Below, piece after piece: positions 15,847 to 24,137 of a DNA stretch of 64,000 nucleotides; position 1 is the stretch's first letter, and the number at the start of each line of letters is the position of its first letter. The stretch covers positions 79,847-143,846 of the forward strand of contig DAHUYF010000158.1 in the NCBI GenBank assembly GCA_027315365.1, in the 5' to 3' direction. Under the pieces are notes generated by a model. It did not search any database. It had not been told where the DNA came from and worked only from the letters and a program-made list of their open reading frames with translations. This DNA comes from Rhodospirillales bacterium. Its GTDB lineage: Bacteria; Pseudomonadota; Alphaproteobacteria; ATCC43930; CGMCC-115725. Position numbers and translations under genes: made by a program.

Positions 15847-17655
15847 ATGGCCGAGAAGATCGTGCGTATCGGCGGCGCATCGGGCTACTGGGGCGACACC
15901 GCCTCGGCGCCGCGCCAACTCGTCGAAAAGGGCGGCGTTCACTATCTCGTCTTCGACTATCTCGCCGAAGTCACCATGTCGATCCTCGCCAAGATGCATG
16001 CGCGCTCGCCCGAGGCGGGCTACGCCACCGACTTCATCGCGCTGGCGATGAAGCCGCTGCTGCGCGACATCGCGGCGAGGAAGATCAAGGTGGTCGCCAA
16101 TGCCGGCGGCGTCAATCTCGCCGCCTGCCGCGCCGCGCTGGAGCGGATCGCCGCCGAGGCGGGGGTGGCGCTGAGGATCGGCACGGTCGAGGGCGACGAT
16201 CTCGTGCCGCGCCTGGAGGAACTGCGGCCGCTCGACCTTCGCGACCTGGCGACCGGTGCGCCTCTGCCGGAGCGGCTGCTCAGCGTCAACGCCTATCTCG
16301 GCGGCTTTCCCATCGCCGCCGCACTCGATGCCGGCGCCGACATCGTGGTCACCGGCCGCTGCGTCGACAGCGCGCTGGTGCTGGGGCCGCTCATCCATGA
16401 ATTCGGCTGGGCGCCGGACGATTACGACCGCCTCGCCGCCGGCAGCCTCGCCGGACATCTGCTGGAATGTGGCGCTCAGGTCACCGGCGGAAATTTCACC
16501 GATTGGCGGGACGTCGCGGACGGCTGGGACGATATGGGCTTTCCCATCGCCGAGGTCGCCGCCGATGGCGGCTTCGTCATCGCCAAGCCCGAGGGCACTG
16601 GCGGTCTGGTCTCGCCGCTCAGCGTTGGCGAGCAGATGCTCTATGAGATCGGCGATCCCCGAGCCTATCTGCTGCCCGACGTCGTCTGCGACTTCACATC
16701 AGTGCGGCTGACCCAGATCGGCAGGGACCGCGTGCGCGTCACCGGCGCGCGTGGCCGGGCGCCGACCGGTACCTACAAGGTGAGCGCGACGTATCCCGGC
16801 GGCTTCGGCTGTGTCGGCAGCATGGTGGTGGCGGGGATCGACGCGCCGGAGCGGGCGCGGCGCAACGGCGAGGCGATCTTGAAGAAGACCCGGCGCATGC
16901 TCGCCGAGGCCGGGCTCGACGATTTCAGCCAGACCGCCGTGCAGATCGTCGGCGCGGAGTCGCTCTATGGCGGCAATGCGCGGTCGGCCGCGGCGGAAAG
17001 CCGCGAGGTGGTACTGCGGCTTGCCATCCGCCACGCCAAGCCCGAGGGGGCGGAGCTGTTCTCCAAGGAATATGTCGGCTCCGGTCTCAGCATGTCGACC
17101 GGGCGCTGCAGCCTCGGCGCCGGGCGGCCTTCCGTCTCGCCGGTGGTGCGGCTTCATTCCTTTCTGATCGACAAGCGCCGGCTCGATATCGCCGTGCGCG
17201 TCGCCGGCGAGAAAGTGACGCTGGCTCACGCCGTCACGATCGGCGGTGCCGACACCGTCCCGCCGGCGGCGGCGATCGCCGACGCGCTGCCGCCCGGGCG
17301 GCGCGTCGAGGTGCCGCTCCTCCGTCTGGCGGTGGCGCGCAGCGGCGACAAGGGGAACGACGCCAACATCGGCGTCATGGCGCGGCGGGAGGCCTATCTG
17401 CCGGCGATCCGTGCGGCACTGACGCCGGAGGCGGTGAAGCACTATCTCGCGCATTTCGTCGAGGGTACCGTCGAGCGCTTCGATCTGCCGGGCATCCACG
17501 CGCTCAATTTCGTGCTGCATGACGGTCTCGGTGGCGGCGGCACGTCCTCGCTGCGGCTCGACACCCAGGCCAAGACCTATGCGCAGCTGCTGCTGGGCTT
17601 CCCGGTGCCGGTGCCGGAAGGCTGGACCAACGAACTCGGCGTCAGCGGCCGGTGA
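15847..17655 (+). CDS. atuA: AtuA-like protein (DUF1446) of acyclic terpene utilisation
   Basis: The 602-residue product starts at ATG 15847 after GATCGGAGGACACGCC. Residues 1-450 are the DUF1446/AtuA domain (VRIGGASGYWGDTASAPRQL, ITGGNFTDW-like and VCDFTSVRLTQIG segments). The last 110 or so residues (VARSGDKGNDANIGVMARR, FVLHDGLGGGGTSSLRLD) are the small C-terminal AtuA-like domain. Here the two are fused. AtuA is needed for citronellol growth in Pseudomonas, but its chemistry is not established. Its presence separates this cluster from leucine (liu) clusters. It lies 26 bases after atuF and is the probable last gene of the operon. Confidence 0.85.
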   Translation: MAEKIVRIGGASGYWGDTASAPRQLVEKGGVHYLVFDYLAEVTMSILAKMHARSPEAGYATDFIALAMKPLLRDIAARKIKVVANAGGVNLAACRAALERIAAEAGVALRIGTVEGDDLVPRLEELRPLDLRDLATGAPLPERLLSVNAYLGGFPIAAALDAGADIVVTGRCVDSALVLGPLIHEFGWAPDDYDRLAAGSLAGHLLECGAQVTGGNFTDWRDVADGWDDMGFPIAEVAADGGFVIAKPEGTGGLVSPLSVGEQMLYEIGDPRAYLLPDVVCDFTSVRLTQIGRDRVRVTGARGRAPTGTYKVSATYPGGFGCVGSMVVAGIDAPERARRNGEAILKKTRRMLAEAGLDDFSQTAVQIVGAESLYGGNARSAAAESREVVLRLAIRHAKPEGAELFSKEYVGSGLSMSTGRCSLGAGRPSVSPVVRLHSFLIDKRRLDIAVRVAGEKVTLAHAVTIGGADTVPPAAAIADALPPGRRVEVPLLRLAVARSGDKGNDANIGVMARREAYLPAIRAALTPEAVKHYLAHFVEGTVERFDLPGIHALNFVLHDGLGGGGTSSLRLDTQAKTYAQLLLGFPVPVPEGWTNELGVSGR

Positions 17656-17878
17656 TCGCCGCAGGTGCCCAAAAATTAATCCTGCAATGACGACGCGGAA
17701 CCGGAGGGCTGTGCCGTCCATCGCACCGCGGCGACAGGGATCGTGCATCCGCCGCGTCAGCCATATATAAATATGACAAGATGAGGTGACGGGAGGTGTG
17801 GCCGGCTCCTGCCACGGTCTCCCGACAGTCGCCCGGCTGGCGCCGGTGCGCTGCGGTGTCGGGTTTACGCGATAGGAG

Positions 17879-18343
17879 ATGACCTTGGGAAAGGTGATGT
17901 CGGTAGCCGACGCCGAGAGCGTCGCCCCTTCCTTCAAGCGTCGCACCGTGATCGTCGATGGTCCCGACCCGATCGACCAGCATGTCGGCGGCCAGTTGCG
18001 GTTGCGCCGCGCCCAGGCCGGGATGACGCAGACCGAGCTCGGCGCCAAGGTCGGGCTCTCCTTTCAGGCGGTGCAGAAATACGAGACCGGCGAGAACCGC
18101 ATCAGCGCCAGCCGGCTCTATCAGCTGGCGCGCATCCTCGACGTGTCCCTGACTTATTTCTTCGACGGACTCGACGAGACCGGCCACGCCGACGACGTGG
18201 CGGGCGCTGCGGACCTGACGCGCAAGGAGGCGTCGATGGTGCTGGGCGCCTATTACGGCATCAAGGACCCGCGGCTGCGCTCGGCCTGCCTGCTGATCAT
18301 GGCGCGGATGGCCGAGCGAGCGATCGACGAAACCGGGGAATGA
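17879..18343 (+). CDS. XRE family transcriptional regulator
   Basis: This 154-residue protein has a Cro/CI helix-turn-helix at about residues 40-95 (RLRRAQAGMTQTELGAKVGL, FQAVQKYETGENRISASRLY). The C-terminal helices (LTYFFDGL, ARMAERAID) resemble short alphaproteobacterial XRE regulators. Two starts are possible: 17879, with GGAG almost touching, or ATG 17897 (MSVADAESV) after GGGAAAGG. The second has the better ribosome spacing. An AT-rich stretch (TATATAAATATG, about 17763-17774) upstream may be its promoter. Target genes unknown. Confidence 0.83.
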   Translation: MTLGKVMSVADAESVAPSFKRRTVIVDGPDPIDQHVGGQLRLRRAQAGMTQTELGAKVGLSFQAVQKYETGENRISASRLYQLARILDVSLTYFFDGLDETGHADDVAGAADLTRKEASMVLGAYYGIKDPRLRSACLLIMARMAERAIDETGE

Positions 18344-18489
18344 CGACGGACGCGTGCGCCGGCGTCGTCCGCGCCACGGCGGGCATCGCACGCGCCGCGG
18401 CCGGCTCCTGCCGGCGCCGGGCGGGTTTCGCGGTTGCTGCGCAACCGCTGGCGCCGCACCCGACGAGCGCTGACGCGCTCGCGGGCGGC

Positions 18490-18861
18490 CTAGTTCAGGG
18501 TCTTGAGGTAGGCGACGATGTCGTCGATCTCGCCGGGCTCGAAGGTGCTCTTGAGCGCCATCCGGTTGCCCTTCACCTTCGCCTGCGGATCGGCGATGTA
18601 TTCCTTCAGAGTCTGCTCGGTCCAGGTAATGCCGCTGGCGCGCATGGCGCTGGAATAGCGGAAATCCTCGATTGAAGCCGCTTTGCGACCGACGATGCCC
18701 TTGAGCGTCGGGCCGACCAGCGTGTCATCGCCCTCGGCGGTGATGGGATGGCATTTCGCACAGGCCTCGAACAGCGCCTTGCCCTTCGTCGCATCGGCCG
18801 CCATGGCCGGCGACGACAGGGCGGCGATCGCGACGCAACCGATCAGTACCAAGGTTCTCAT
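18490..18861 (-). CDS. periplasmic class I cytochrome c (c2/c550-like)
   Basis: The product has 123 residues, with a signal peptide to about Ala21 (MRTLVLIGCVAIAALSSPAMA). The haem motif CAKCH is at 34-38 and the distal ligand Met101 lies in GNRMALKS. Size and motif order fit a soluble mono-haem cytochrome c2/c550 that carries electrons in the periplasm. It stands alone between the XRE regulator and the chemoreceptor. It could accept electrons from the quinoprotein dehydrogenases further on, but nothing in the sequence proves this. Confidence 0.9.
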   Translation of the reverse strand: MRTLVLIGCVAIAALSSPAMAADATKGKALFEACAKCHPITAEGDDTLVGPTLKGIVGRKAASIEDFRYSSAMRASGITWTEQTLKEYIADPQAKVKGNRMALKSTFEPGEIDDIVAYLKTLN

Positions 18862-18885
18862 GGTCCTCTCCTTCTTGTTTCGGGA

Positions 18886-20604
18886 TCACGCCGCCCGCAC
18901 CTGATCGACAAAAGCGTGCACGTCGCGGTCGAGCCGCGAGGAAGCCTCGCCCAGCGCCTGGGCCGCAGCGTTCACCGCCTCGGCCGTACGTTGCCCTTCC
19001 TGGGCGCTGTCGGCAAGCAATCCGATGACCGCGACGACCTGCTGGTTGCCGGCCGCGGCCTGCGAAACGTTGCTGGCGATCTCGTGCGTCGCGGTGCTCT
19101 GCTGAGCGATCGCGCCGGCCACGGCCGCGGTGATGGCGTCGGCTTCGGCGATGACGCCGCGCACCGCGGATATCGATTTGACCGAGCGCGACACCACGGT
19201 GTGCAACTCGTCGATCTGCGCCGCGATGTCCTCGGTGGCCTTCGCCGCCTGGTTGGCGAGGCTCTTGACCTCGCCGGCGACCACGGCGAAGCCTTTGCCG
19301 GCATCGCCGGCGCGCGCCGCTTCGATCGTCGCATTGAGCGCGAGCAGGTTGGTCTGGCTGGCGATCTCGCCGATCAGCTTCACCACGTCGTTGATGCGCG
19401 CGGCGGTGGCGGCCACGCTCTCCACGTCCTTGCCGGTCGCTTCGACGTCGTCGACCGCCTGCTTGGCGATGGCGGCGGAGCGCTGGATCTGTTGTGCGAC
19501 CTCGCGCAGGCTGGCGGAAAGCTCCTCGGCGGCGGCGGCGACGGCCTTGACGTTGTCCGCTGCCTGCCGCGAGGCGTCGCCGGCTTCGCCGCCATGGCGC
19601 CCGGTCGCCGCCGCGACGGTGGTCAGGGCTTCCGCCAGGTCGCGCAGCTTGCCGCCTTCGCTGGTGATGGCGGCGATGAGGCCGCGCATGCGCTCGTCGA
19701 AGCGGCCGGCGAGTTCGTCCATCAACGTCCTGCGCTCCTGCGCGGCGCGTTCTCCGGATTCCTGCCGCTCGCGCTCGAGCGCGTGCATCTTCTCGGTATT
19801 GGCGCGGAACACTTCGACGGTCGCCGCCATGGCGCCGATCTCGTCGCGGCGCTCGCGCGCCGGAATCGCGATGTCGGTGGCGCCCTCGGCCAGAAGCTGC
19901 ATCGCCCGGGTCAGCTGCTTCAGCGGCCGCAGGATGCTGCGCGTGCTGAAGAAGAGGAGCGGCACCAGGATGAGCAGCGATCCGGCGAAGGTTGCGAGGT
20001 TGACCGCGCTGGCTTTCTCGATCTCGGTCGCGGTGCTGCCGAAATGCCGGCGCATTTCCGCTGCCGACGTGTCGGCCATGGTCTCGAGCATCTCGTTGAG
20101 GTTGGCGGCTTTCGCGTCATATTGGCCGGCGGCGGCGGCGAGGGCGGCAAAATCGTCTTTCCCGAGCGCCGGCCTGACCTGCTCATCGATCATCCGGTTG
20201 AGCGCGGCGAACTCGCCGGCGGCATCGCGTTCGCCCAGCGCCTTGCTGGCGTCGCGCATGAAATCGGCGACCTTCTTGGTGCCGCGGGCGAAATCCTTGC
20301 GCGCGATGGCGAGGTCCCTGAGGTTCGACTTGCTGAAATCGCCGCGCCGGGCGACCGCGTCCTTGACGACGAGTTCCGACTGCAGCACCGCTGTGCGCAT
20401 CAGGACCAGGTTGTCGCTGATCTCGCGGAAATGGTCGCTATCGCCCATCTTCTCGCCGACCACCCGGCCAAGTTGCAAATGGAGCAGTGACAATATCGTC
20501 ACGGCGCTCAGCGACACCACGGCGGTGAGCATCATCTTGGCGCCTATGCTGAGACTGAGTCTGCCGGCGACCATGCCGAACCCCGTGCCGATACGTCTTC
20601 CCAT
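18886..20604 (-). CDS. methyl-accepting chemotaxis protein
   Basis: The start chosen is the ATG at 20604 ([26 protein letters not shown] seven bases upstream). The long upstream reading frame is non-coding extension into pqqE. The product is 572 residues. A first membrane helix at about 22-43 is followed by a periplasmic four-helix domain (about 45-190), a second membrane helix ([18 protein letters not shown]), a HAMP domain, and a cytoplasmic signalling domain with the conserved hairpin [20 protein letters not shown]. No C-terminal CheR/CheB pentapeptide is visible. Ligand unknown. Confidence 0.9.
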   Translation of the reverse strand: MGRRIGTGFGMVAGRLSLSIGAKMMLTAVVSLSAVTILSLLHLQLGRVVGEKMGDSDHFREISDNLVLMRTAVLQSELVVKDAVARRGDFSKSNLRDLAIARKDFARGTKKVADFMRDASKALGERDAAGEFAALNRMIDEQVRPALGKDDFAALAAAAGQYDAKAANLNEMLETMADTSAAEMRRHFGSTATEIEKASAVNLATFAGSLLILVPLLFFSTRSILRPLKQLTRAMQLLAEGATDIAIPARERRDEIGAMAATVEVFRANTEKMHALERERQESGERAAQERRTLMDELAGRFDERMRGLIAAITSEGGKLRDLAEALTTVAAATGRHGGEAGDASRQAADNVKAVAAAAEELSASLREVAQQIQRSAAIAKQAVDDVEATGKDVESVAATAARINDVVKLIGEIASQTNLLALNATIEAARAGDAGKGFAVVAGEVKSLANQAAKATEDIAAQIDELHTVVSRSVKSISAVRGVIAEADAITAAVAGAIAQQSTATHEIASNVSQAAAGNQQVVAVIGLLADSAQEGQRTAEAVNAAAQALGEASSRLDRDVHAFVDQVRAA

Positions 20605-20773
20605 TGATCTGCCTTGGCATTTCGGCGAGGCCGGGCGACTGCCGCACGGGACGCGCGACGCGCGCACCCGAAGCCCCACGATCCCCGGACTTTGGACCTT
20701 GTGCCTTGATTTTTCGTAAACATTGGCGCTCCGGGAGCCCGCAAAAGAGGCGGCGCCCGCGGCGTGACCGGGC

Positions 20774-21907
20774 CTAGGGCGACGGCGCCAGGATCGGCCC
20801 ACTGGCCGCGGCCGGGGCGCCGCCGATCTGGCGGTAGACGAAATCGCCGGCGGGCGCCGCGGCGTCCGCCTCGCGCAGGCGATCGAGCAACGCCCGGTCG
20901 GGGGCGAGCGCGCAGGCCGGGTCGGTGCGCGCGGCATCGCCGGTGAGCGCGAAAGCCTGGCAGCGGCAGCCGCCCCAATCGATCTCGCGCTTGTCGCAGG
21001 AGTGGCAGGGCTCCGGCATCCAGTCGGTGCCGCGGAAGCGGCTGAAGGCGTCGGAGCGGTACCAGATCTCGGCGAGGCTCGTCGAGCGCACCGAGGGGAA
21101 TTCGAAGCCGGGCAGGCTCTCGGCGGCGTGGCACGGCAATACCTTGCCGGCCGGCGAGATGTTGAGGAATTGCCGGCCCCAGCCGCCCATGCACGCCTTT
21201 GGACGGCGCGCGTAATAGTCCGGCACGACGTAATCGATAGTGAGGACGCCTTTGAGCCGCAGGCGCGCTTCGGCGACGATGGCGGTCGCGCGCTCGAGCT
21301 GCGCCTCGGTCGGCAGCAGGGCGCGGCGGTTGGCAAGCGCCCAGCCGTAATATTGCACATGCGCGACTTCGAGCCGGCCGGCGCCGAGCCGCAGCGCGAG
21401 GTCGATCATCTCCGGCAGCCGCTCGAGATTCTGCCGATGCATCACCGCGTTGACGGTGAGCGGCAGCCCCGCCTCGCGCACCAGCGCCGCGACGGAGAGC
21501 TTCTTGTCGTGCGCCCCGGCGAGGCCGGCGACGCGGTCGGCGCCGGCGCTTTCCGCGTCCTGGAAGCTCAATTGCACATGCTCGAGCCCGGCCTCGACCA
21601 GCTCGGCGAGGCGCGCGCGGTCGAGCAGCACACCGGAGGTGATCAGGTTGCTGTAGAGCCCGACCGATCCAGCATGACGCACCAGCGAGGCGAGGTCGCG
21701 CCGCACCAGCGGCTCGCCGCCCGAGAAATGAACCTGCAGGACGCCCAGCGCCGCCGCCTCGCTCAGCACGCGCTGCCAGCTTGCCTGGTCGAGCTCGGCG
21801 CCGGCGCGTTCGAGCTCGAGCGGGTTCGAGCAATAGGGACAGCGCAGCGGACAGCGATGGGTGAGCTCGGCGAGCAGCGCCAGCGGCGGGCTGATGTCGC
21901 CGCTCAT
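20774..21907 (-). CDS. pqqE: PqqE, radical SAM PQQ peptide cyclase
   Basis: The product has 377 residues. The radical-SAM cluster motif CPLRCPYC (Cys19, 23, 26) is followed by [10 protein letters not shown], and the C-terminal SPASM region is rich in Cys ([30 protein letters not shown]). PqqE forms the Glu-Tyr carbon-carbon cross-link in PqqA bound to PqqD. The gene is the last of pqqA-C-D-E on the minus strand. Its ATG overlaps the stop of pqqD by four bases, so the two are translationally coupled. Confidence 0.96.
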   Translation of the reverse strand: MSGDISPPLALLAELTHRCPLRCPYCSNPLELERAGAELDQASWQRVLSEAAALGVLQVHFSGGEPLVRRDLASLVRHAGSVGLYSNLITSGVLLDRARLAELVEAGLEHVQLSFQDAESAGADRVAGLAGAHDKKLSVAALVREAGLPLTVNAVMHRQNLERLPEMIDLALRLGAGRLEVAHVQYYGWALANRRALLPTEAQLERATAIVAEARLRLKGVLTIDYVVPDYYARRPKACMGGWGRQFLNISPAGKVLPCHAAESLPGFEFPSVRSTSLAEIWYRSDAFSRFRGTDWMPEPCHSCDKREIDWGGCRCQAFALTGDAARTDPACALAPDRALLDRLREADAAAPAGDFVYRQIGGAPAAASGPILAPSP

Positions 21908-22200
21908 GGCGCGAGCACGCCCTTGTCGGCAAGGTCCTGCAGCATGGCGACGACGTCGCCGGCGATGAGCTCGCGCGGCGCCTCAAATCGCCGGGCGAGA
22001 TCGTCGATCACCGCATCGACGCTCAGCGCGCCGTCGACGAGCTTGAGGATTTCCACCGCCTGATCGTCGGGCAGTAGCAGGCGCTCGGGCGCCAGCACGA
22101 CCCAGCGGCCGCGCGTCTCGTCGTGGCGGAATTTGACATGCGGCGCGAAGCGCAGCCGGCTCGAGCCGGTGACGAGAAGACGCTGCGGCGCGCCGTTCAC
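21904..22200 (-). CDS. pqqD: PqqD, PqqA-binding peptide chaperone
   Basis: This 98-residue protein starts at a GTG overlapping the pqqC stop (GTGA). The reading frame continues upstream, but family length and the overlap fix this start. Motifs include RLRFAPHVKFRHDETRGRW and LLPDDQAVEILKLVDGALSV, typical of the RiPP recognition element fold. PqqD presents PqqA to PqqE. Confidence 0.94.
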   Translation of the reverse strand: MNGAPQRLLVTGSSRLRFAPHVKFRHDETRGRWVVLAPERLLLPDDQAVEILKLVDGALSVDAVIDDLARRFEAPRELIAGDVVAMLQDLADKGVLAP

Positions 22201-22943
22201 CGGCTGCCTCCGTCGCGCCCGGGCACGAAGGCGCCGGGCGCCACCAGACGCGGCTCGACATAGGCGAGATAGAGGCCGTCGAGCTGCGACCAGAGCACGT
22301 CGCATTTGAAGCGCAGCGCCCCGAGCGCCGCTTCCTGCTGCTCGGGTGTACGTGCCTCGGCCTTGACATAGGCCAGCGCAAAATCGGCGTCGCGCGGCGC
22401 CTGCGAGAGGCGTGGCTTGAAATAGGCAAGGGTATCCATGGTGATGAAGGGATATCCCCGCAGCATGCCCTCGACGCGTTCGGCGATGATGCCGGGCGAG
22501 AACATCTCGGTGAGCGAGGAGGCGATCGCCTCGAGCACCGAGCGCTCGCGCACGAAGTTGACGTAGGCGTCCACCGCAAAGCGGGTCGTCGGCAGGATAC
22601 CCGCGGTCGACTCGACATAGGCGCGGTCGAGGCCAACGCCCTCGGCGAGTTTGAGCCAACGCTCGATGCCGCCCGGTGCGCTGCCGTCGCCGTCATGATC
22701 GACCAGCCGCGAGCGCCAGGCGCGGCGCAGCTCGGCGCTCTGCAGCCGGGCCATCAGGCTCGCATCCTTGATCGGGATCTGACGCTGATAGTAATAGCGG
22801 TTGAGCGCCCAGGCCTGAACCTGGCCACGGTCGAGCTTCCCGCCATGCAGCAATTGGTGGAACGGATGGCGGTTGTGGTAGCGTTCGGCGCCGACGGCGC
22901 GCAACGCCCTTTCCAACTCGTCCGATGTCAGTGTCTTGGTCAT
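22197..22943 (-). CDS. pqqC: PqqC, pyrroloquinoline-quinone synthase
   Basis: The start chosen is the ATG at 22943 (MTKTLTSDELERALRAVG). The 248-residue length fits PqqC. Conserved blocks are RYHNRHPFHQLLHGGKL, NRYYYQRQIPIKDASL and WLKLAEGVGLDR, followed by the C-terminal YVEPRL segment. PqqC is a cofactorless oxidase that performs the final ring closure and eight-electron oxidation of PQQ. It lies 140 bases downstream of pqqA. PqqB does not intervene, unlike in the common pqqABCDE order, and is encoded at 32258. Confidence 0.95.
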   Translation of the reverse strand: MTKTLTSDELERALRAVGAERYHNRHPFHQLLHGGKLDRGQVQAWALNRYYYQRQIPIKDASLMARLQSAELRRAWRSRLVDHDGDGSAPGGIERWLKLAEGVGLDRAYVESTAGILPTTRFAVDAYVNFVRERSVLEAIASSLTEMFSPGIIAERVEGMLRGYPFITMDTLAYFKPRLSQAPRDADFALAYVKAEARTPEQQEAALGALRFKCDVLWSQLDGLYLAYVEPRLVAPGAFVPGRDGGSR

Positions 22944-23083
22944 GGCGCGGTCTTGATCATGGCGCCCCGTCTTTTGCGCCAGGGGCAGCAACACGCCGCC
23001 GCGGGTGCCAGGATATCCCGGGCGGTAGGCCCGACCGGCCCCTGCCGAGCGCAAGCCCGGCGAGGGGCGGTCCGCTCCGTGGC

Positions 23084-23164
23084 TTACTTCAGCTCGGCGC
23101 AGGCGTAGGAATTGATTTCCAGGCCAACAGCGATCTCGACGATACGCGGGGTCGTCCACTTCAT
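23084..23164 (-). CDS. pqqA: PqqA, PQQ precursor peptide
   Basis: This tiny gene encodes 26 residues: MKWTTPRIVEIAVG then LEINSYACAELK. The conserved Glu16 and Tyr20 in E-I-N-S-Y are the two residues that become PQQ. A strong Shine-Dalgarno (GGAGGAG) sits 7 bases before the ATG, and a promoter-like TTGACA-N17-TAGCTT lies about 80 bases upstream. It is the first gene of the pqqA-C-D-E operon. Confidence 0.96.
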   Translation of the reverse strand: MKWTTPRIVEIAVGLEINSYACAELK

Positions 23165-23665
23165 TGTCGTCTCCTCCACGTCAAAGCGGTTTAAAGCGGC
23201 TTATGGAACGGCATCACACCCAGCCAATCCCAATTGTTAAAGCTAGGGATCGGGGAGGGGCCTGTCAACCTGCGATCTCGCCGGCTGGCCGGTCGCGGAC
23301 CGCTGCCGCGGTCCGGCGGTGATACACCAAATATCAAATGCCGAAGAGTTCCGGGATATTGCCCATCTTGTCGCCATTGACAGAATCGGTGGGACACTGC
23401 AAGCATGCCTAGCATTACATTGCGTCACGGTTTCCGTGGCCTAATAAAGATTAAGCCTTACGGGGAGGATCGGTGCTCAAGACATCAACAGGCGGAATCC
23501 GTGTGCTTGGTCGGGGGCGGCGACGCCCTGCCGGCCCGTACTGCTGCCTCGTCCGCTAGGGGAACGGCGAGGCGGCGCGCATCCGCCGCCGCCGCTTGTC
23601 GCACGCGACGTGCCGTCCGCGGGAAGGCGCCGGCGGCCAGACGAACAACGAGGGAAGGGGACACC
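23165..23665. other. 501-base intergenic region between pqqA and the oxidoreductase operon
   Basis: This is a divergent control region. It holds the pqqA promoter on the left. A TTGACA at 23377-23382 on the plus strand has no convincing -10. AT-rich stretches (CACCAAATATCAAAT near 23326; CCTAATAAAGATTAAGCC near 23440) may be regulatory. A reading frame runs through 23405-23665 ahead of the 2Fe-2S subunit, but its composition is not protein-like. No further gene is supported. Confidence 0.6.
23240..23268 (-). promoter_or_regulatory. probable sigma70-like promoter of pqqACDE
   Basis: On the minus strand, TTGACA (23263-23268) is followed after exactly 17 bases by TAGCTT (23240-23245). Its position, about 75 bases before the pqqA ATG, is suitable. 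The -35 is perfect and the -10 is weak. Confidence 0.55.
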
Positions 23666-24136
23666 ATGACAATTCTTACCATCAACGGCTTTCGGCGCGT
23701 CGTCGATATGCCCGACGATACGCCGCTGCTGTGGGTCATCCGCGAGCATCTGCAGATGACGGGAACGAAGTTCGGCTGCGGCGCCGGGCTGTGCGGTGCC
23801 TGCACCGTGCACCTCAACGGCGAGGCGGTACGCTCCTGCCAGACCAGCCTGTCCGACGCTGCGGCGGGCGAGGTGACGACCATCGAGGGGCTCGATCCGC
23901 AAGGCGAGCACCCGCTGCAGCGGGCCTGGGTCGCCGAGCAGGTACCGCAGTGCGGCTGGTGCCAGTCGGGCCAGATCATGCAGGCGGCCTCGCTGCTGCA
24001 GAAGAACGCGAATCCGACCGATGCACAGATCGTCAAGGCCATGAACGGCAATCTCTGCCGCTGCATGACCTATGTGCGCATCAAAAAGGCGATCAAGCGC
24101 GCCGCTGCCGACATGCGCAAGGCGAAGGAGATTTGA
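23666..24136 (+). CDS. 2Fe-2S subunit of molybdenum aldehyde/isoquinoline-type oxidoreductase
   Basis: The start chosen is the ATG at 23666 ([18 protein letters not shown]) after AGGGAAGGGGACACC. The 156-residue length matches IorA-type small subunits. The N-terminal plant-ferredoxin-like cluster has Cys38, 43, 46 and 58 ([13 protein letters not shown]). The second cluster has Cys96, 99, 131 and 133 ([18 protein letters not shown]). It shuttles electrons from the molybdopterin subunit encoded next, with one base between the stop and the next start. Confidence 0.92.
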   Translation: MTILTINGFRRVVDMPDDTPLLWVIREHLQMTGTKFGCGAGLCGACTVHLNGEAVRSCQTSLSDAAAGEVTTIEGLDPQGEHPLQRAWVAEQVPQCGWCQSGQIMQAASLLQKNANPTDAQIVKAMNGNLCRCMTYVRIKKAIKRAAADMRKAKEI

Positions 24137-24137
24137 A

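Noticed and set aside
13619..15880. 753-codon open frame on the minus strand
   Set aside because: It is antisense to the biotin carboxylase gene, which carries all catalytic motifs. It is a shadow frame.
9067..17655. Leucine/isovalerate (liu) cluster
   Set aside because: AtuA (DUF1446) and the SDR are not part of liu clusters, and no HMG-CoA lyase is present.
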